From: Guptibacillus hwajinpoensis
Lineage (GTDB): Bacteria > Bacillota > Bacilli > Bacillales > Guptibacillaceae
Assembly (NCBI RefSeq): GCF_020524165.1
Contig: NZ_JAIVKU010000005.1
Span: forward strand, 620,001-684,000
DNA length: 64,000 nt
Reading direction: 5' to 3'
The notes under the pieces were generated by a model. That model was not told the DNA's origin and made no database searches. It saw nothing but the letters and a program-made list of their open reading frames with translations. Both the position numbers and the translations under genes were made by a program. Of the stretch, positions 7,719-15,914 are shown one piece after another; position 1 is the first letter of the stretch, and the number at the start of each line of letters is the position of its first letter.

Positions 7719-9248
7719 ATGGACAATAAAGAAACTGGGCGTATTGATTGGCCCGTCTTTGGTATAAGCGGTGGGGTATTAATTCTCTTCGTTATTCTTG
7801 CACTTTTTGATATTTCATTAGTGGAAAACTTGGTTAGTTCAAGCTTTGCCTGGTCTGCGAAGTATTTCGGAGCATTCTGGCAAGTCTTGATGTTAGCGAC
7901 ATTCTTTGTAGGGATTGGATTGGCTTTCTCTAAATACGGAAAAATAAAATTAGGTGGGATGGATAAACCAGAGCTTAGCCTCTATAAATGGTTATCCATT
8001 ATCATGGCGACACTACTTGCTGGTGGCGGTGTGTTTTGGGCAGCGGCTGAACCGATGTATCATTTCTTAACCGTTCCCCCTTCTCAAGATGGAAAAGGCA
8101 TTGAAGCAGGAACACAGGGTGCGATTGATACTGCTCTTGCTCAAAGCTTCATGCACTGGGGTTTCTTGGCCTGGGCGATTCTAGGTACAATTAGTGCCGT
8201 CGTGATGATGTACGGTCATTACCATAAAGGTATGCCAATGAAGCCACGTACGCTTCTCTATCCAATTTTCGGTGAAAAGCTTCGTCACAGCTGGTTTGGT
8301 ACCCTGATTGATGCATTCTCCGTTATTGCAGTTGCTGCAGGTACAATTGGACCAATCGGTTTCCTTGGCTTACAAGCAAGCTACGGTTTGCAAGAAATCT
8401 TCGGCATACCGAATCAATTCAGCACGCAGTTCTCGATCATTTTAGCTGTCGTGGTTGTTTCAACCATTTCAGCAGTTACGGGATTGTATAAAGGAATTCA
8501 ATATTTAAGTAGCTTCAACGTTCGTCTAGCGATTGGATTAATGATCTTTATCGTGATCTTCGGTCCTGGCGGCTTTATCTTTGACCACTTTATCTCTGGA
8601 TTTGGTGTCTATGTTGATCAATTTGTTACGATGAGCACCTTCCGTGGAGACACTGGTTGGCTTTCATTCTGGACAGTCTTCTTCTGGGGCTGGTTCATCG
8701 GATACGGTCCAATGATGGCGATTCTCGTTAGTCGTATTTCAAGAGGACGTACCATTCGAGACATTATTATTGCCGTTTCGATTTTTGCACCAGTTATTTC
8801 AACGTTCTGGTTTACCGTACTAGGCGGATCTGGAATTTTCTTTGAACTTTCAAATCCAGGTTCTATTTCAGAAGCATTGAATGCAGCTGGTAATCCAGCG
8901 GCTATGTTTGCCATTACAGAACAATTCCCGCTTGCAAGCATTGTTTCACCACTGTTCTTGATTTTAACGATTCTTTTCGTTGTCACAACAAGTGATTCCA
9001 TGTCTTATACCATTGCAATGGCCGTTACGGGGGAAGGCGATCCACAAAGATGGCTTCGCGTCTTCTGGGCAATTCTTATGGGAACTGTCGCAGTCATTCT
9101 TCTTATTACAGGAGACAGTGGTATTACGCAACTTCAGAACTTTATTGTTGTAACAGCCGTACCAGTCTCGCTTATCCTCCTGCCAATGATTTGGCTCGCA
9201 CCAAAAGTAGCGAAAGAAATGGCAAGAGATCAGAAAATCATCAAATAA
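7719..9248 (+). CDS. BCCT-family transporter (betaine/choline/carnitine type)
   Basis: A 509-residue, roughly 12-helix membrane protein of the betaine-choline-carnitine transporter family. Family features include GGGVFWAAAEPMYHF in the early loop, a Trp-rich segment (TVFFWGWFIGYGPM) and TTSDSMSY near the end, part of the substrate and Na+ path. The family imports quaternary ammonium compounds, often as osmoprotectants. The ATG at 7719 has AAAGGAG at 7706-7712; the upstream GTG at 7689 has no ribosome site. A terminator follows, and 3-hydroxybutyrate dehydrogenase lies downstream. BCCT members in such settings may carry carnitine, which is an inference only. Confidence 0.9.
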   Translation: MDNKETGRIDWPVFGISGGVLILFVILALFDISLVENLVSSSFAWSAKYFGAFWQVLMLATFFVGIGLAFSKYGKIKLGGMDKPELSLYKWLSIIMATLLAGGGVFWAAAEPMYHFLTVPPSQDGKGIEAGTQGAIDTALAQSFMHWGFLAWAILGTISAVVMMYGHYHKGMPMKPRTLLYPIFGEKLRHSWFGTLIDAFSVIAVAAGTIGPIGFLGLQASYGLQEIFGIPNQFSTQFSIILAVVVVSTISAVTGLYKGIQYLSSFNVRLAIGLMIFIVIFGPGGFIFDHFISGFGVYVDQFVTMSTFRGDTGWLSFWTVFFWGWFIGYGPMMAILVSRISRGRTIRDIIIAVSIFAPVISTFWFTVLGGSGIFFELSNPGSISEALNAAGNPAAMFAITEQFPLASIVSPLFLILTILFVVTTSDSMSYTIAMAVTGEGDPQRWLRVFWAILMGTVAVILLITGDSGITQLQNFIVVTAVPVSLILLPMIWLAPKVAKEMARDQKIIK

Positions 9249-9256
9249 CGCATCTG

Positions 9257-9287
9257 GCCCTCTCCCCTTTGGGAGAGGGCTTTTTTT
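9257..9287 (+). terminator. Terminator of the BCCT gene
   Basis: GCCCTCTCCC (9257-9266) pairs perfectly with GGGAGAGGGC (9271-9280), followed by seven T. The same 10-bp stem recurs at 17971. Confidence 0.92.
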
Positions 9288-9297
9288 GGTGGTTGGG

Positions 9298-9337
9298 GGT
9301 GCCTGTCACCACCCGATATAGGGCGAATAAAGTCGAA
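9298..9337 (+). repeat. REP-like repeat copy 2
   Basis: GGTGCCTGTCACC (9298-9310), ACCCGATA, then AGTCGAA ending at 9337. It lies between the BCCT terminator and the dehydrogenase gene. Confidence 0.75.
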
Positions 9338-9400
9338 ATATCTTGAGCATAATTGGGTATCCTAAGAGCTGAGTTACTTATACTTAAGGAGGAAACAACG

Positions 9401-10177
9401 ATGCTTGAAGGTAAATGTGCATTAATAACCGGCTCTGGTCAGGGAATCGGACTTGAGATTGCAACAGAGTTTGCGAAGGCTGGCGCGAAGGTCATGCTCA
9501 ATGACATTAATGAAGACACGCTTAAGGAGTCAGTGGAAAGCTTAACGTCTCAAGGCTTTACCGTTGAAGGCGTTGTAGCGAACGTTGCGAAAGAAGAAGA
9601 TGTGAAGAACGCCATTGAAGAAACGGTTAAGAAGTTTGGACGAATTGATATTCTTGTTAACAATGCAGGAATTCAGCATGTGGCTCCTATTGAAGAGTTT
9701 CCAAGTGAGAAGTACGGGCTGATCCTTGATATTATGCTAAAGGGACCATTCTATGGGATCAAATATGCTTTTCCAATTATGAAGGAACAAGGATATGGTC
9801 GTATTCTGAACATGGCTTCCATCAATGGACTCATTGGTTTTGCTGGCAAAGCCGGGTATAACAGCGCAAAGCACGGGGTTATTGGTCTTACAAAGGTAGC
9901 CGCACTTGAAGGCGCAGATTACGGCATTACCGTCAATGCCATCTGCCCGGGTTACGTTGACACTCCTCTTGTTCAGAATCAGCTCGAGGACCTTGCGAAA
10001 ACGCGCAATATCGAAAAAGAGAAAGCACTAGAACAAGTCATTTATCCACTTGTTCCTCAGAAGCGTTTAATCCAGGTGCAAGAAGTGGCCGACTACTCCA
10101 TTTTCCTTGTTAGCGAGAAAGCGAAAAGTATTACAGGTCAAGCCGCTGTCATCGATGGTGGTTATACTGCTCAATAA
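9401..10177 (+). CDS. 3-hydroxybutyrate dehydrogenase (SDR family)
   Basis: A 258-residue SDR closely resembling D-3-hydroxybutyrate dehydrogenases (Bacillus subtilis YxjF/BdhA type). It has TGSGQGIG at about 9-16, NNAGIQHV, a Ser in MASINGLIG, YNSAKH with the Tyr/Lys pair, and ICPGYVDTPLVQNQ, a loop typical of this enzyme. It interconverts 3-hydroxybutyrate and acetoacetate with NAD+. The ATG at 9401 has AAGGAGG at 9385-9391. The neighbouring GntP permease, convergent at 10235, is the usual companion (yxjC in B. subtilis), supporting a ketone-body or PHB-monomer use. No CoA-transferase genes are visible here. Confidence 0.85.
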   Translation: MLEGKCALITGSGQGIGLEIATEFAKAGAKVMLNDINEDTLKESVESLTSQGFTVEGVVANVAKEEDVKNAIEETVKKFGRIDILVNNAGIQHVAPIEEFPSEKYGLILDIMLKGPFYGIKYAFPIMKEQGYGRILNMASINGLIGFAGKAGYNSAKHGVIGLTKVAALEGADYGITVNAICPGYVDTPLVQNQLEDLAKTRNIEKEKALEQVIYPLVPQKRLIQVQEVADYSIFLVSEKAKSITGQAAVIDGGYTAQ

Positions 10178-10178
10178 A

Positions 10179-10222
10179 AAAATCCCCGTCTCATCCTTTT
10201 ACTAAGGAAGAGCCGGGGATTT
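10179..10222. terminator. Two-way terminator between dehydrogenase and permease
   Basis: AAAATCCCCG (10179-10188) pairs with CGGGGATTTT (10213-10222), with an inner AAGGA/TCCTT stem. A and T runs serve both directions. Confidence 0.88.
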
Positions 10223-10234
10223 TCGTATGGTAAC

Positions 10235-11524
10235 TTAGTTGATTCCCATCATCGCCAAGAAGATAATGGCGATCGTTGCGATCATCGGAATGATTAGTCC
10301 GACCACGAACACGTCTTTATAAGAATCTTTGTGCGTTAGGCCCGTTACCGTAAATAGCGTTAAAAGCGCGCCATTATGGGGGAGAATGGATGCCCCTGAA
10401 GCAACGGCTGTAATGCGGTGAAACGCCTCTAAGCTAAGGTTGTTACTAATGGCAATGTCGTAGTATTCACTACCAAGTGCTTCAAGCGCAATTCCCATTC
10501 CACCAGAAGCTGAACCTGTAATCATGGCTAATAGTTGAACAGCAAAGGCTTCTGAAAAATACGGGCTAAGTGGAATCGCAAAGATCAGGTCTTTCACAGC
10601 TTCAAAACCAGGTGATGCTGTAACGACAGAACCAAAACCAACGGCAGCACTCGTATTAATCGTCGCCATAACAGAGCCAGATGCGCCTCCATTAATCGCT
10701 TTAATGAATTGCTTGTAATTTTTAATATTAAAGAGCATGATGAGCAAGATTCCGATACCAAGTGCAATTAAAATGCTTAAGTTTTCAAACGCATTCAGTG
10801 TCACCACAACAGCGATTAGCGGAATCACAGATAGAATCCAGTTCGGAAGTTCATCTTCATTTATGCTCTTTACTTCGTTTGAACCTTTAGGTTCTGTAAA
10901 TTCCTCACCATTTTTTGTGAGCTGCTTCTCACGGAACTTCAGATAAAAATAACCCCCAACTGCCATAATTAAACCAGCGACAATTCCGAGAATCGGCGCT
11001 GCCATGGTCGACGTTTTAAACGTATTAATTGGGATGATGTTTTGAATCTGTGGTGTTCCTGGGAGAGCCGTCATCGTAAATGTAAAAGCTCCCAAAACAA
11101 ACGTAGATGGGAGTAACTTCCTTGATACGTTTGCTTGGCGGAACATCGCCACTGCTAATGGATAAACGGCGAATACAACTACGAAGAGACTCACGCCTCC
11201 ATATGTAAGAATCGCTGCAGAGATCAGCATCCCTAGAATCGCACGTTTCTCTCCAATTAAGTTTGAGATTTTATAAGCAACGGACTGCGCTGCCCCTGTG
11301 TCCTCCATTAATTTCCCAAAAATCGCTCCAAATAAGAAAATCGGGAAATACGCTTTCGCGAAATCAACAAAGCCTTCCATATACGTTCCTGTATAGGATT
11401 CGAGAATATTCATTCCGCTCAACAATGCTACAACCCCAGATACCAATGGCGCAATCCAAATAATCGACCACCCAAGGTAAGCGAGGAGCATTAAGAGAGC
11501 GAGACCAACAATAATACTAATCAT
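10235..11524 (-). CDS. GntP-family permease (YxjC-like, probable 3-hydroxybutyrate uptake)
   Basis: A 429-residue protein with about 12 membrane segments. It has the GntP family feel: start IIVGLALLMLLAYLGWSIIWIAPL, YGGVSLFVVVFAVYPLA, and the ending GASILPHNGALLTLFTVTGLTHKDSY, which is shared with citrate/hydroxybutyrate-type members. GntP proteins are H+ symporters of gluconate and other small acids. Because the only other gene in the pair is 3-hydroxybutyrate dehydrogenase, hydroxybutyrate or acetoacetate is the likely cargo (inference). GAGGAGGC precedes the ATG. Confidence 0.85.
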   Translation of the reverse strand: MISIIVGLALLMLLAYLGWSIIWIAPLVSGVVALLSGMNILESYTGTYMEGFVDFAKAYFPIFLFGAIFGKLMEDTGAAQSVAYKISNLIGEKRAILGMLISAAILTYGGVSLFVVVFAVYPLAVAMFRQANVSRKLLPSTFVLGAFTFTMTALPGTPQIQNIIPINTFKTSTMAAPILGIVAGLIMAVGGYFYLKFREKQLTKNGEEFTEPKGSNEVKSINEDELPNWILSVIPLIAVVVTLNAFENLSILIALGIGILLIMLFNIKNYKQFIKAINGGASGSVMATINTSAAVGFGSVVTASPGFEAVKDLIFAIPLSPYFSEAFAVQLLAMITGSASGGMGIALEALGSEYYDIAISNNLSLEAFHRITAVASGASILPHNGALLTLFTVTGLTHKDSYKDVFVVGLIIPMIATIAIIFLAMMGIN

Positions 11525-11606
11525 AGCTGATTTGCCTCCTCATAAATCTTCTGTCTGTCTTACTATGTCCAATCCTGGCAAATCTAAATCGACAAAAGCC
11601 GACTTG

Positions 11607-11649
11607 CGAGTGCCTGTCACCACTCGTATTTACTCGAATTCACTCGAAT
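11607..11649 (+). repeat. REP-like repeat copy 3
   Basis: CGAGTG (11607-11612) pairs with CACTCG (11621-11626) around the CCTGTCAC centre, so the core has diverged but the compensating change keeps the stem. ACTCGAAT follows twice, in place of the TGTCGAA box. Confidence 0.65.
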
Positions 11650-11764
11650 GATGATACCCGTTTGCTTTAAAGGTGAAACGCAAATTAATGCTTTTCACTT
11701 TTAACGAATGACATTCATAAAAGTAAGAAAGATCAAACTATTCTTTTAGATCAAATAAAAACCA

Positions 11765-11794
11765 TTGACAAATGCCCCGGTTGTTACATACGAT
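11765..11794 (+). promoter_or_regulatory. Probable promoter of the feo operon
   Basis: TTGACA (11765-11770), then TACGAT (11789-11794) with an 18-base spacer, about 70 bases before feoA. I could not find a good Fur box here. The rest of 11525-11862 holds only the repeat at 11607. Confidence 0.5.
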
Positions 11795-11862
11795 GTAATT
11801 ATCAATTTTGCCCTAAGGAAAAAGTGTAGACAAGAGCTAAAAGAGTAAACGGAGGACAACTA

Positions 11863-12102
11863 ATGAATTTATATGAAGGGAATAAAGGAGATCGCATCCG
11901 CATTAAAGAGGTTGCCATTGAGGGAGTTATGAGAAGAAGACTTCTGGATTTAGGATTTGTTCCTGGCGCCATCGTTGATGTATTAAAGAAAAGTCCACTA
12001 GGTGATCCGATTGCCTTTCGCGTGAGCCATACAACCATTGCACTTCGAAAAGAAGAAAGCATAAAAATCACCGGGGAGTTGATACAACATGACAACGAAT
12101 GA
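11863..12102 (+). CDS. feoA: FeoA, ferrous iron transport accessory protein
   Basis: A 79-residue SH3-like FeoA protein. It carries the family pattern with a Gly-rich turn, RRRLLDLGFVPGAIVDVLKKSPLGDPI, and ends in an ALRKEE strand. FeoA is a small cytosolic partner thought to regulate the FeoB iron channel. CGGAGG precedes the ATG. The reading frame overlaps the feoB GTPase gene by 14 bases, which points to coupled translation in one feoA-feoB-feoB2 operon. Confidence 0.93.
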   Translation: MNLYEGNKGDRIRIKEVAIEGVMRRRLLDLGFVPGAIVDVLKKSPLGDPIAFRVSHTTIALRKEESIKITGELIQHDNE

Positions 12103-12835
12103 GGTATATCGAATCGCGCTCGCTGGAAATCCGAATACAGGTAAAAGCACACTATTTAATGCTCTGACGGGACTAAAACAGCATACAGGCAACTGGGCCG
12201 GTAAAACAGTTAGCCTCGCTGAAGGATCTGTTCACTATAAGAAAAGCACGTATCGATTAATCGACTTACCAGGAACCTACTCTTTGTATTCAAATTCAAC
12301 CGATGAAGAGGTTGCGAGGAATTACATTGTGTTTGAGAAACCTCATGTAACCCTTGTCGTACTTGACGCCACCTCACTTGAACGTAATTTAAACCTTGCT
12401 CTACAGGTGATGGAAATGACATCAAATGTGATCGTTTGTGTAAATTTAATCGATGAAGCAAAAAAACGTGGAATTGAAATTGATGAACTGAAACTTATGC
12501 GGCAGCTTGGGGTTCCTGTATTAAAAATATCAGCGCGAAATAAAACAGGTTTCCCAGCTCTATTAGATACGATTGATCGAATGATTCGAGGCGAAATCAC
12601 TACCTCTCCCTACGCCATTCAATACAATGATGAAATCGAAGGGAAAATTAGCGAGCTTGTACCTAATGTGAAAAAACTTGTGGGAGATCGCTTTCCATCA
12701 AGGTGGATCGCACTCAGACTTCTTGACGGCGATACTTCTTTATTAGATGAAATACAAAAGAGAATGCATCAGGAGGAGGAATCAACGTGGAATACAGTTC
12801 AGAAAACGAGCGGCAGTCATTTAGAGAACTTCTAA
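12089..12835 (+). CDS. feoB: FeoB N-terminal part: G protein and GDI domain, separate gene
   Basis: A 248-residue soluble GTPase equal to the N-terminal third of FeoB. G1 is GNPNTGKST, G2 lies in WAGKTV, G3 is DLPGTYS, G4 NLID and G5 SARN, followed by a helical GDI-like region to the end. It lacks any membrane segment. In most bacteria this domain is fused to the channel; here a stop at 12833-12835 separates it from the next frame, which starts inside this gene at 12787. A GGGGAG ribosome site precedes its ATG. It should gate Fe2+ uptake from the cytosolic face in complex with the membrane part. Confidence 0.9.
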   Translation: MTTNEVYRIALAGNPNTGKSTLFNALTGLKQHTGNWAGKTVSLAEGSVHYKKSTYRLIDLPGTYSLYSNSTDEEVARNYIVFEKPHVTLVVLDATSLERNLNLALQVMEMTSNVIVCVNLIDEAKKRGIEIDELKLMRQLGVPVLKISARNKTGFPALLDTIDRMIRGEITTSPYAIQYNDEIEGKISELVPNVKKLVGDRFPSRWIALRLLDGDTSLLDEIQKRMHQEEESTWNTVQKTSGSHLENF

Positions 12836-14187
12836 ATCAAGCCAATGAGCTTTCAACTTCTTCCCTCAGAGATGAAGTGGTCTCAAGTTTATATCAAACA
12901 AGTCAACAAATATGTAGTAGAACAGTTCGTTTTACGAAAAGCAAAGAAGATAAGAAAACGGAACGATTGGACGCTGTTTTCACCTCACCAATCTGGGGCT
13001 TTCCGATTATGCTCGCGATGCTTGGCCTTATTTTCTATCTCACAATCGCTGGTGCTAACGTACCTTCTTCTATGCTTGCAAGCTTCTTTACGTGGTTAGA
13101 AGACTATATTTCCATGGCCTTCTTTGCACTGAATTCACCAGACTGGCTCCACGGTGTGCTTGTTCTAGGACTTTATCGGGGAACAACCTGGGTCATCAGT
13201 GTCATGTTACCCCCTATGGCGATTTTCTTCCCAACGTTTGCTTTACTTGAAAGCTACGGATATTTACCAAGGGTCGCCTTTAATATGGACCGCCTTTTTA
13301 AAAAAGTTGGTGCCCACGGAAAACAGTCGCTTACGATGGCCATGGGCTTTGGATGTAATGCAGCAGCTGTACTATCTACTCGCATCATTGAATCACCTCG
13401 AGAACGGATGCTTGCGATTCTAACGAATAATTTTGTTCCGTGTAATGGTCGCTGGGGCACACTCATCGTGCTTGCCTCACTCTTTATGGCAGCTGGTTTT
13501 ACAGGTGGAATGAAAACACTTGTCTCGTCTGGCGTCATTGTTGGGATTGTCATTTTCGGTATATTCGTTACGTTTGTGGTGTCATGGGTGCTTTCTAAAA
13601 CAATGCTAAAAGGCGTCCCGACGCACTATACGTTAGAGCTACCACCATACCGTCGACCAAAGTTTTTTGATACGGTAGTCCGCTCTTCCCTAAATAAATC
13701 GTATGCGGTTCTTATGAGAGCGATCAAAATCGCAGCACCTGCTGGTATCCTGACCTGGGTATTTGCCAATATCTATATTGGTGACACGAGCATCTTTATG
13801 TACGGTGTGAATTTTCTGGATCCGTTCGCTCAATCACTAGGGTTAGATGGTTACATTATGCTTGCGTTTATTCTCGGTTTACCAGCAAATGAAGTCGTTC
13901 TACCGATCCTGCTCATGGGATATTTATCCACTGGATCCATGCTCGAAGTCGATAATCTGGCTGACTTAAAAAACATCTTCCTCGATCAAGGATGGACGTG
14001 GTTAACCGCGCTTAATATGATGTTATTTTCGTTGCTTCACTATCCGTGTGGTACGACATTGATCAACATCTATAAAGAAACAAAAAGTTACAAGTGGACG
14101 TTTGTCGCCTTCCTGATTCCAACTGTGATTGCCATTGGCGTTACGTTTGCCGTCGCTCAATTGGTCAGAGGAATGGGCTGGGTATAA
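12787..14187 (+). CDS. feoB: FeoB membrane part: Fe2+ channel domain, separate gene
   Basis: A 466-residue protein carrying the FeoB membrane domain. Residues 1-60 are a soluble linker; then two Gate (nucleoside-recognition-like) repeats. The first has GFGCNAAAVLSTR and NNFVPCNGRW with the conserved Cys residues, the second has LPANEVVLPILLMG and HYPCGTTLINI. It starts with GTG at 12787, and AGGAGGAGGA at 12771-12780 is placed 6 bases upstream inside the GTPase gene. That precise ribosome site argues for a real two-gene FeoB rather than a sequencing frameshift. The overlap of 49 bases is in the other frame. A terminator ends the operon. Confidence 0.9.
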   Translation: MEYSSENERQSFRELLNQANELSTSSLRDEVVSSLYQTSQQICSRTVRFTKSKEDKKTERLDAVFTSPIWGFPIMLAMLGLIFYLTIAGANVPSSMLASFFTWLEDYISMAFFALNSPDWLHGVLVLGLYRGTTWVISVMLPPMAIFFPTFALLESYGYLPRVAFNMDRLFKKVGAHGKQSLTMAMGFGCNAAAVLSTRIIESPRERMLAILTNNFVPCNGRWGTLIVLASLFMAAGFTGGMKTLVSSGVIVGIVIFGIFVTFVVSWVLSKTMLKGVPTHYTLELPPYRRPKFFDTVVRSSLNKSYAVLMRAIKIAAPAGILTWVFANIYIGDTSIFMYGVNFLDPFAQSLGLDGYIMLAFILGLPANEVVLPILLMGYLSTGSMLEVDNLADLKNIFLDQGWTWLTALNMMLFSLLHYPCGTTLINIYKETKSYKWTFVAFLIPTVIAIGVTFAVAQLVRGMGWV

Positions 14188-14204
14188 CAAGTCCTTTCAA
14201 AATA

Positions 14205-14246
14205 AGAAGCACGCCCCTTGACACAGCGGGCGTGCTTCTCCTTTTT
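14205..14246 (+). terminator. Terminator of the feo operon
   Basis: GAAGCACGCCC (14206-14216) pairs perfectly with GGGCGTGCTTC (14228-14238), followed by TCCTTTTT. Confidence 0.93.
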
Positions 14247-14286
14247 GTAGCTGGTTTTATAGAAAGCGCGGACTTGCTCTTCCCTG

Positions 14287-14607
14287 TTAAGAACTCGTTA
14301 TCTTTTTTCCACCAACATAAGACAGCTGTTTTTTCACAGAGTAAACCATTAGGCCAACAATGAAACAGAACGATAACAGACAAACACCTGTCATAAGGGG
14401 AGCAACTTTAAATGCATACAAGAACATATCAATTTCATAAATATCTTTAGAAGCAACAACCGTGCCCGGTGTAAAAATAAGATGGCTTTTCCAATCCGGC
14501 AAAGTAGGCAATTGACTCGCCGTCCAAGAAGTGGCCCAGTAGGAATACCCAAAAACACTCACTAGACAGAGCAACGAGTAAAGTTTGAAGAAACCCCTTT
14601 TCTTCAC
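14287..14607 (-). CDS. Hypothetical two-helix membrane protein
   Basis: A 106-residue protein I do not recognise. Membrane segments lie at about 8-30 and 67-92; the region between (PDWKSHLIFTPGTVVASKDIYEIDMF) would be outside. The C-terminus is basic (SVKKQLSYVGGKK), so both ends are likely in the cytosol. It starts with GTG at 14607, preceded by GAGGTGAT. It is convergent with the feo operon and has no obvious partner. Confidence 0.55.
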   Translation of the reverse strand: MKKRGFFKLYSLLCLVSVFGYSYWATSWTASQLPTLPDWKSHLIFTPGTVVASKDIYEIDMFLYAFKVAPLMTGVCLLSFCFIVGLMVYSVKKQLSYVGGKKITSS

Positions 14608-14701
14608 ACCATCACCTCTATGATTTTATACCTTACTTATTCGCTAGGAGCAGGTCTTATTCCTGTATTTCCCTGAAAATGGTGAAATTCTTTTGCTCAT
14701 A

Positions 14702-14736
14702 AAAAACACCTATTTCCGGCTAGGAAATAGGTGTTT
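14702..14736 (-). terminator. Terminator of the quinone-oxidoreductase-like gene
   Basis: A 14-bp stem (14704-14717 with 14723-14736, loop GGCTA) runs into a T run on the minus strand. Confidence 0.88.
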
Positions 14737-14751
14737 CAATTGGTGATAAAC

Positions 14752-15792
14752 TCATTCTTCAGGAAGCAGCACAATTTTCCCTAATTTACCCGCTTTTTTA
14801 AAATAAAGTTGCGCCTCTCTCGCTTGTTCTAATGGAAAGGTCCGATCAATCACTGGTGTAATTTTTCCTTCAGCGATTGCATCAAGCATTCGTTTGAATT
14901 CTGCTCTTGTGCCTAATACAGAGCCATAGAGCGTAATGTGTTTTAAGTACATCGTTCTAAAATCAAGCTCTGTTTTCTGTCCTCCAGCAGAGCCAGACGT
15001 GCAAAACTTGCCGCCTTTCTTTAAAACATGAAGCGATGTTGAAAACAGCGCATCACCGACGACATCTAACACAGAGTCAATCGGTCCACCGTTTGCTTCA
15101 AGTATCTCTTCAGAAAGCTGATCGGATTTATAAGAGAGTACGTGGGAAGCACCAAGCTCCTTCAACTGATCCTCCAAAGCAAGATCCCCTACAATGGCAA
15201 TCACCTTGGCTCCAAATACGCGTGAAGCAATTTGAACATTTAAAGATCCTACTCCGCCGTTCGCTCCTGTTACCATAACGGTCTCGCCAGCCTTTGGCTG
15301 TATTTGTTCCACCATATGCCACGCTGTCATCCCACTTACAGAGAACACGGCGCTTTGTGTGAAATCTTGTAGAGGCATGTCGTAGCAAAGTTCCGCTGGC
15401 CACACCACATATTCGGCATACCCACCGTCATACTCCGATCCAATGAAAGACATATCTTCTGAAATATGTTCAGATCCTGCTTCTCCGCTTGAAGTAAACG
15501 GAAAGAGCACGACATTCTTTCCGATCATCTCCTCGTCCACTTGTTCACCGGCCTTTACAATCGTACCGGTAATATCTGAACCAGGCGTTCTCGGAAATTG
15601 CACGCCTTCTGGGCGCCATCCTGATTTCTTGCCGGTTCCATACGCCCCTTCACGCATCCAAATTTCCGTATTATTAATCGCGCATGCCTTTACCTTAACA
15701 AGTACCTCATTCTCATTCGGAACAGGAATCTCTCGTTCGACAACTTCTAATTGATCTACGTCACCATACCCCATTACTTGAACTGCTTTCAT
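14752..15792 (-). CDS. MDR-family (quinone oxidoreductase-like) dehydrogenase
   Basis: A 346-residue medium-chain reductase: GroES-like domain at about 1-135 and Rossmann domain with GANGGVGS in the middle. The usual first zinc-ligand position (CxT/S) reads NNTEIW and the structural-zinc cysteines are absent, so it belongs with zinc-free NADPH:quinone oxidoreductases. The start is ATG at 15792-15790; its GGGAGG ribosome site lies in a REP-like repeat directly upstream. An in-frame GTG at 15804 is placed right on the ribosome site and is less likely. The substrate is unknown. Confidence 0.85.
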   Translation of the reverse strand: MKAVQVMGYGDVDQLEVVEREIPVPNENEVLVKVKACAINNTEIWMREGAYGTGKKSGWRPEGVQFPRTPGSDITGTIVKAGEQVDEEMIGKNVVLFPFTSSGEAGSEHISEDMSFIGSEYDGGYAEYVVWPAELCYDMPLQDFTQSAVFSVSGMTAWHMVEQIQPKAGETVMVTGANGGVGSLNVQIASRVFGAKVIAIVGDLALEDQLKELGASHVLSYKSDQLSEEILEANGGPIDSVLDVVGDALFSTSLHVLKKGGKFCTSGSAGGQKTELDFRTMYLKHITLYGSVLGTRAEFKRMLDAIAEGKITPVIDRTFPLEQAREAQLYFKKAGKLGKIVLLPEE

Positions 15793-15823
15793 GGTGCCTG
15801 TCACCTCCCGTTATTTGTCGCAA
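15793..15823 (+). repeat. REP-like repeat copy 4, carrying a ribosome site
   Basis: GGTGCCTGTCACC (15793-15805), TCCCG, then TTGTCGCAA. It abuts the start codon of the minus-strand gene. Read on that strand, the usual GGGTGG has become GGGAGG, which stands 9-12 bases before the ATG and acts as the Shine-Dalgarno sequence. Confidence 0.75.
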
Positions 15824-15914
15824 ATTGTCACCTTGTTGGATATTATATCAGTTTCCTTCTCAAGATAGTAGGTAAAGGCTTGAACATGAGAATGAAGAAA
15901 GATGGTGAGCTTGT

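Noticed and set aside
11700-11862. A Fur or FNR box in front of feoA
   Set aside because: No sequence close to GATAATGATAATCATTATC or TGTGA-N6-TCACA was found.
12787-12835. Programmed frameshift joining the two FeoB frames
   Set aside because: No clear slippery heptamer was seen, and the second frame has its own strong ribosome site.
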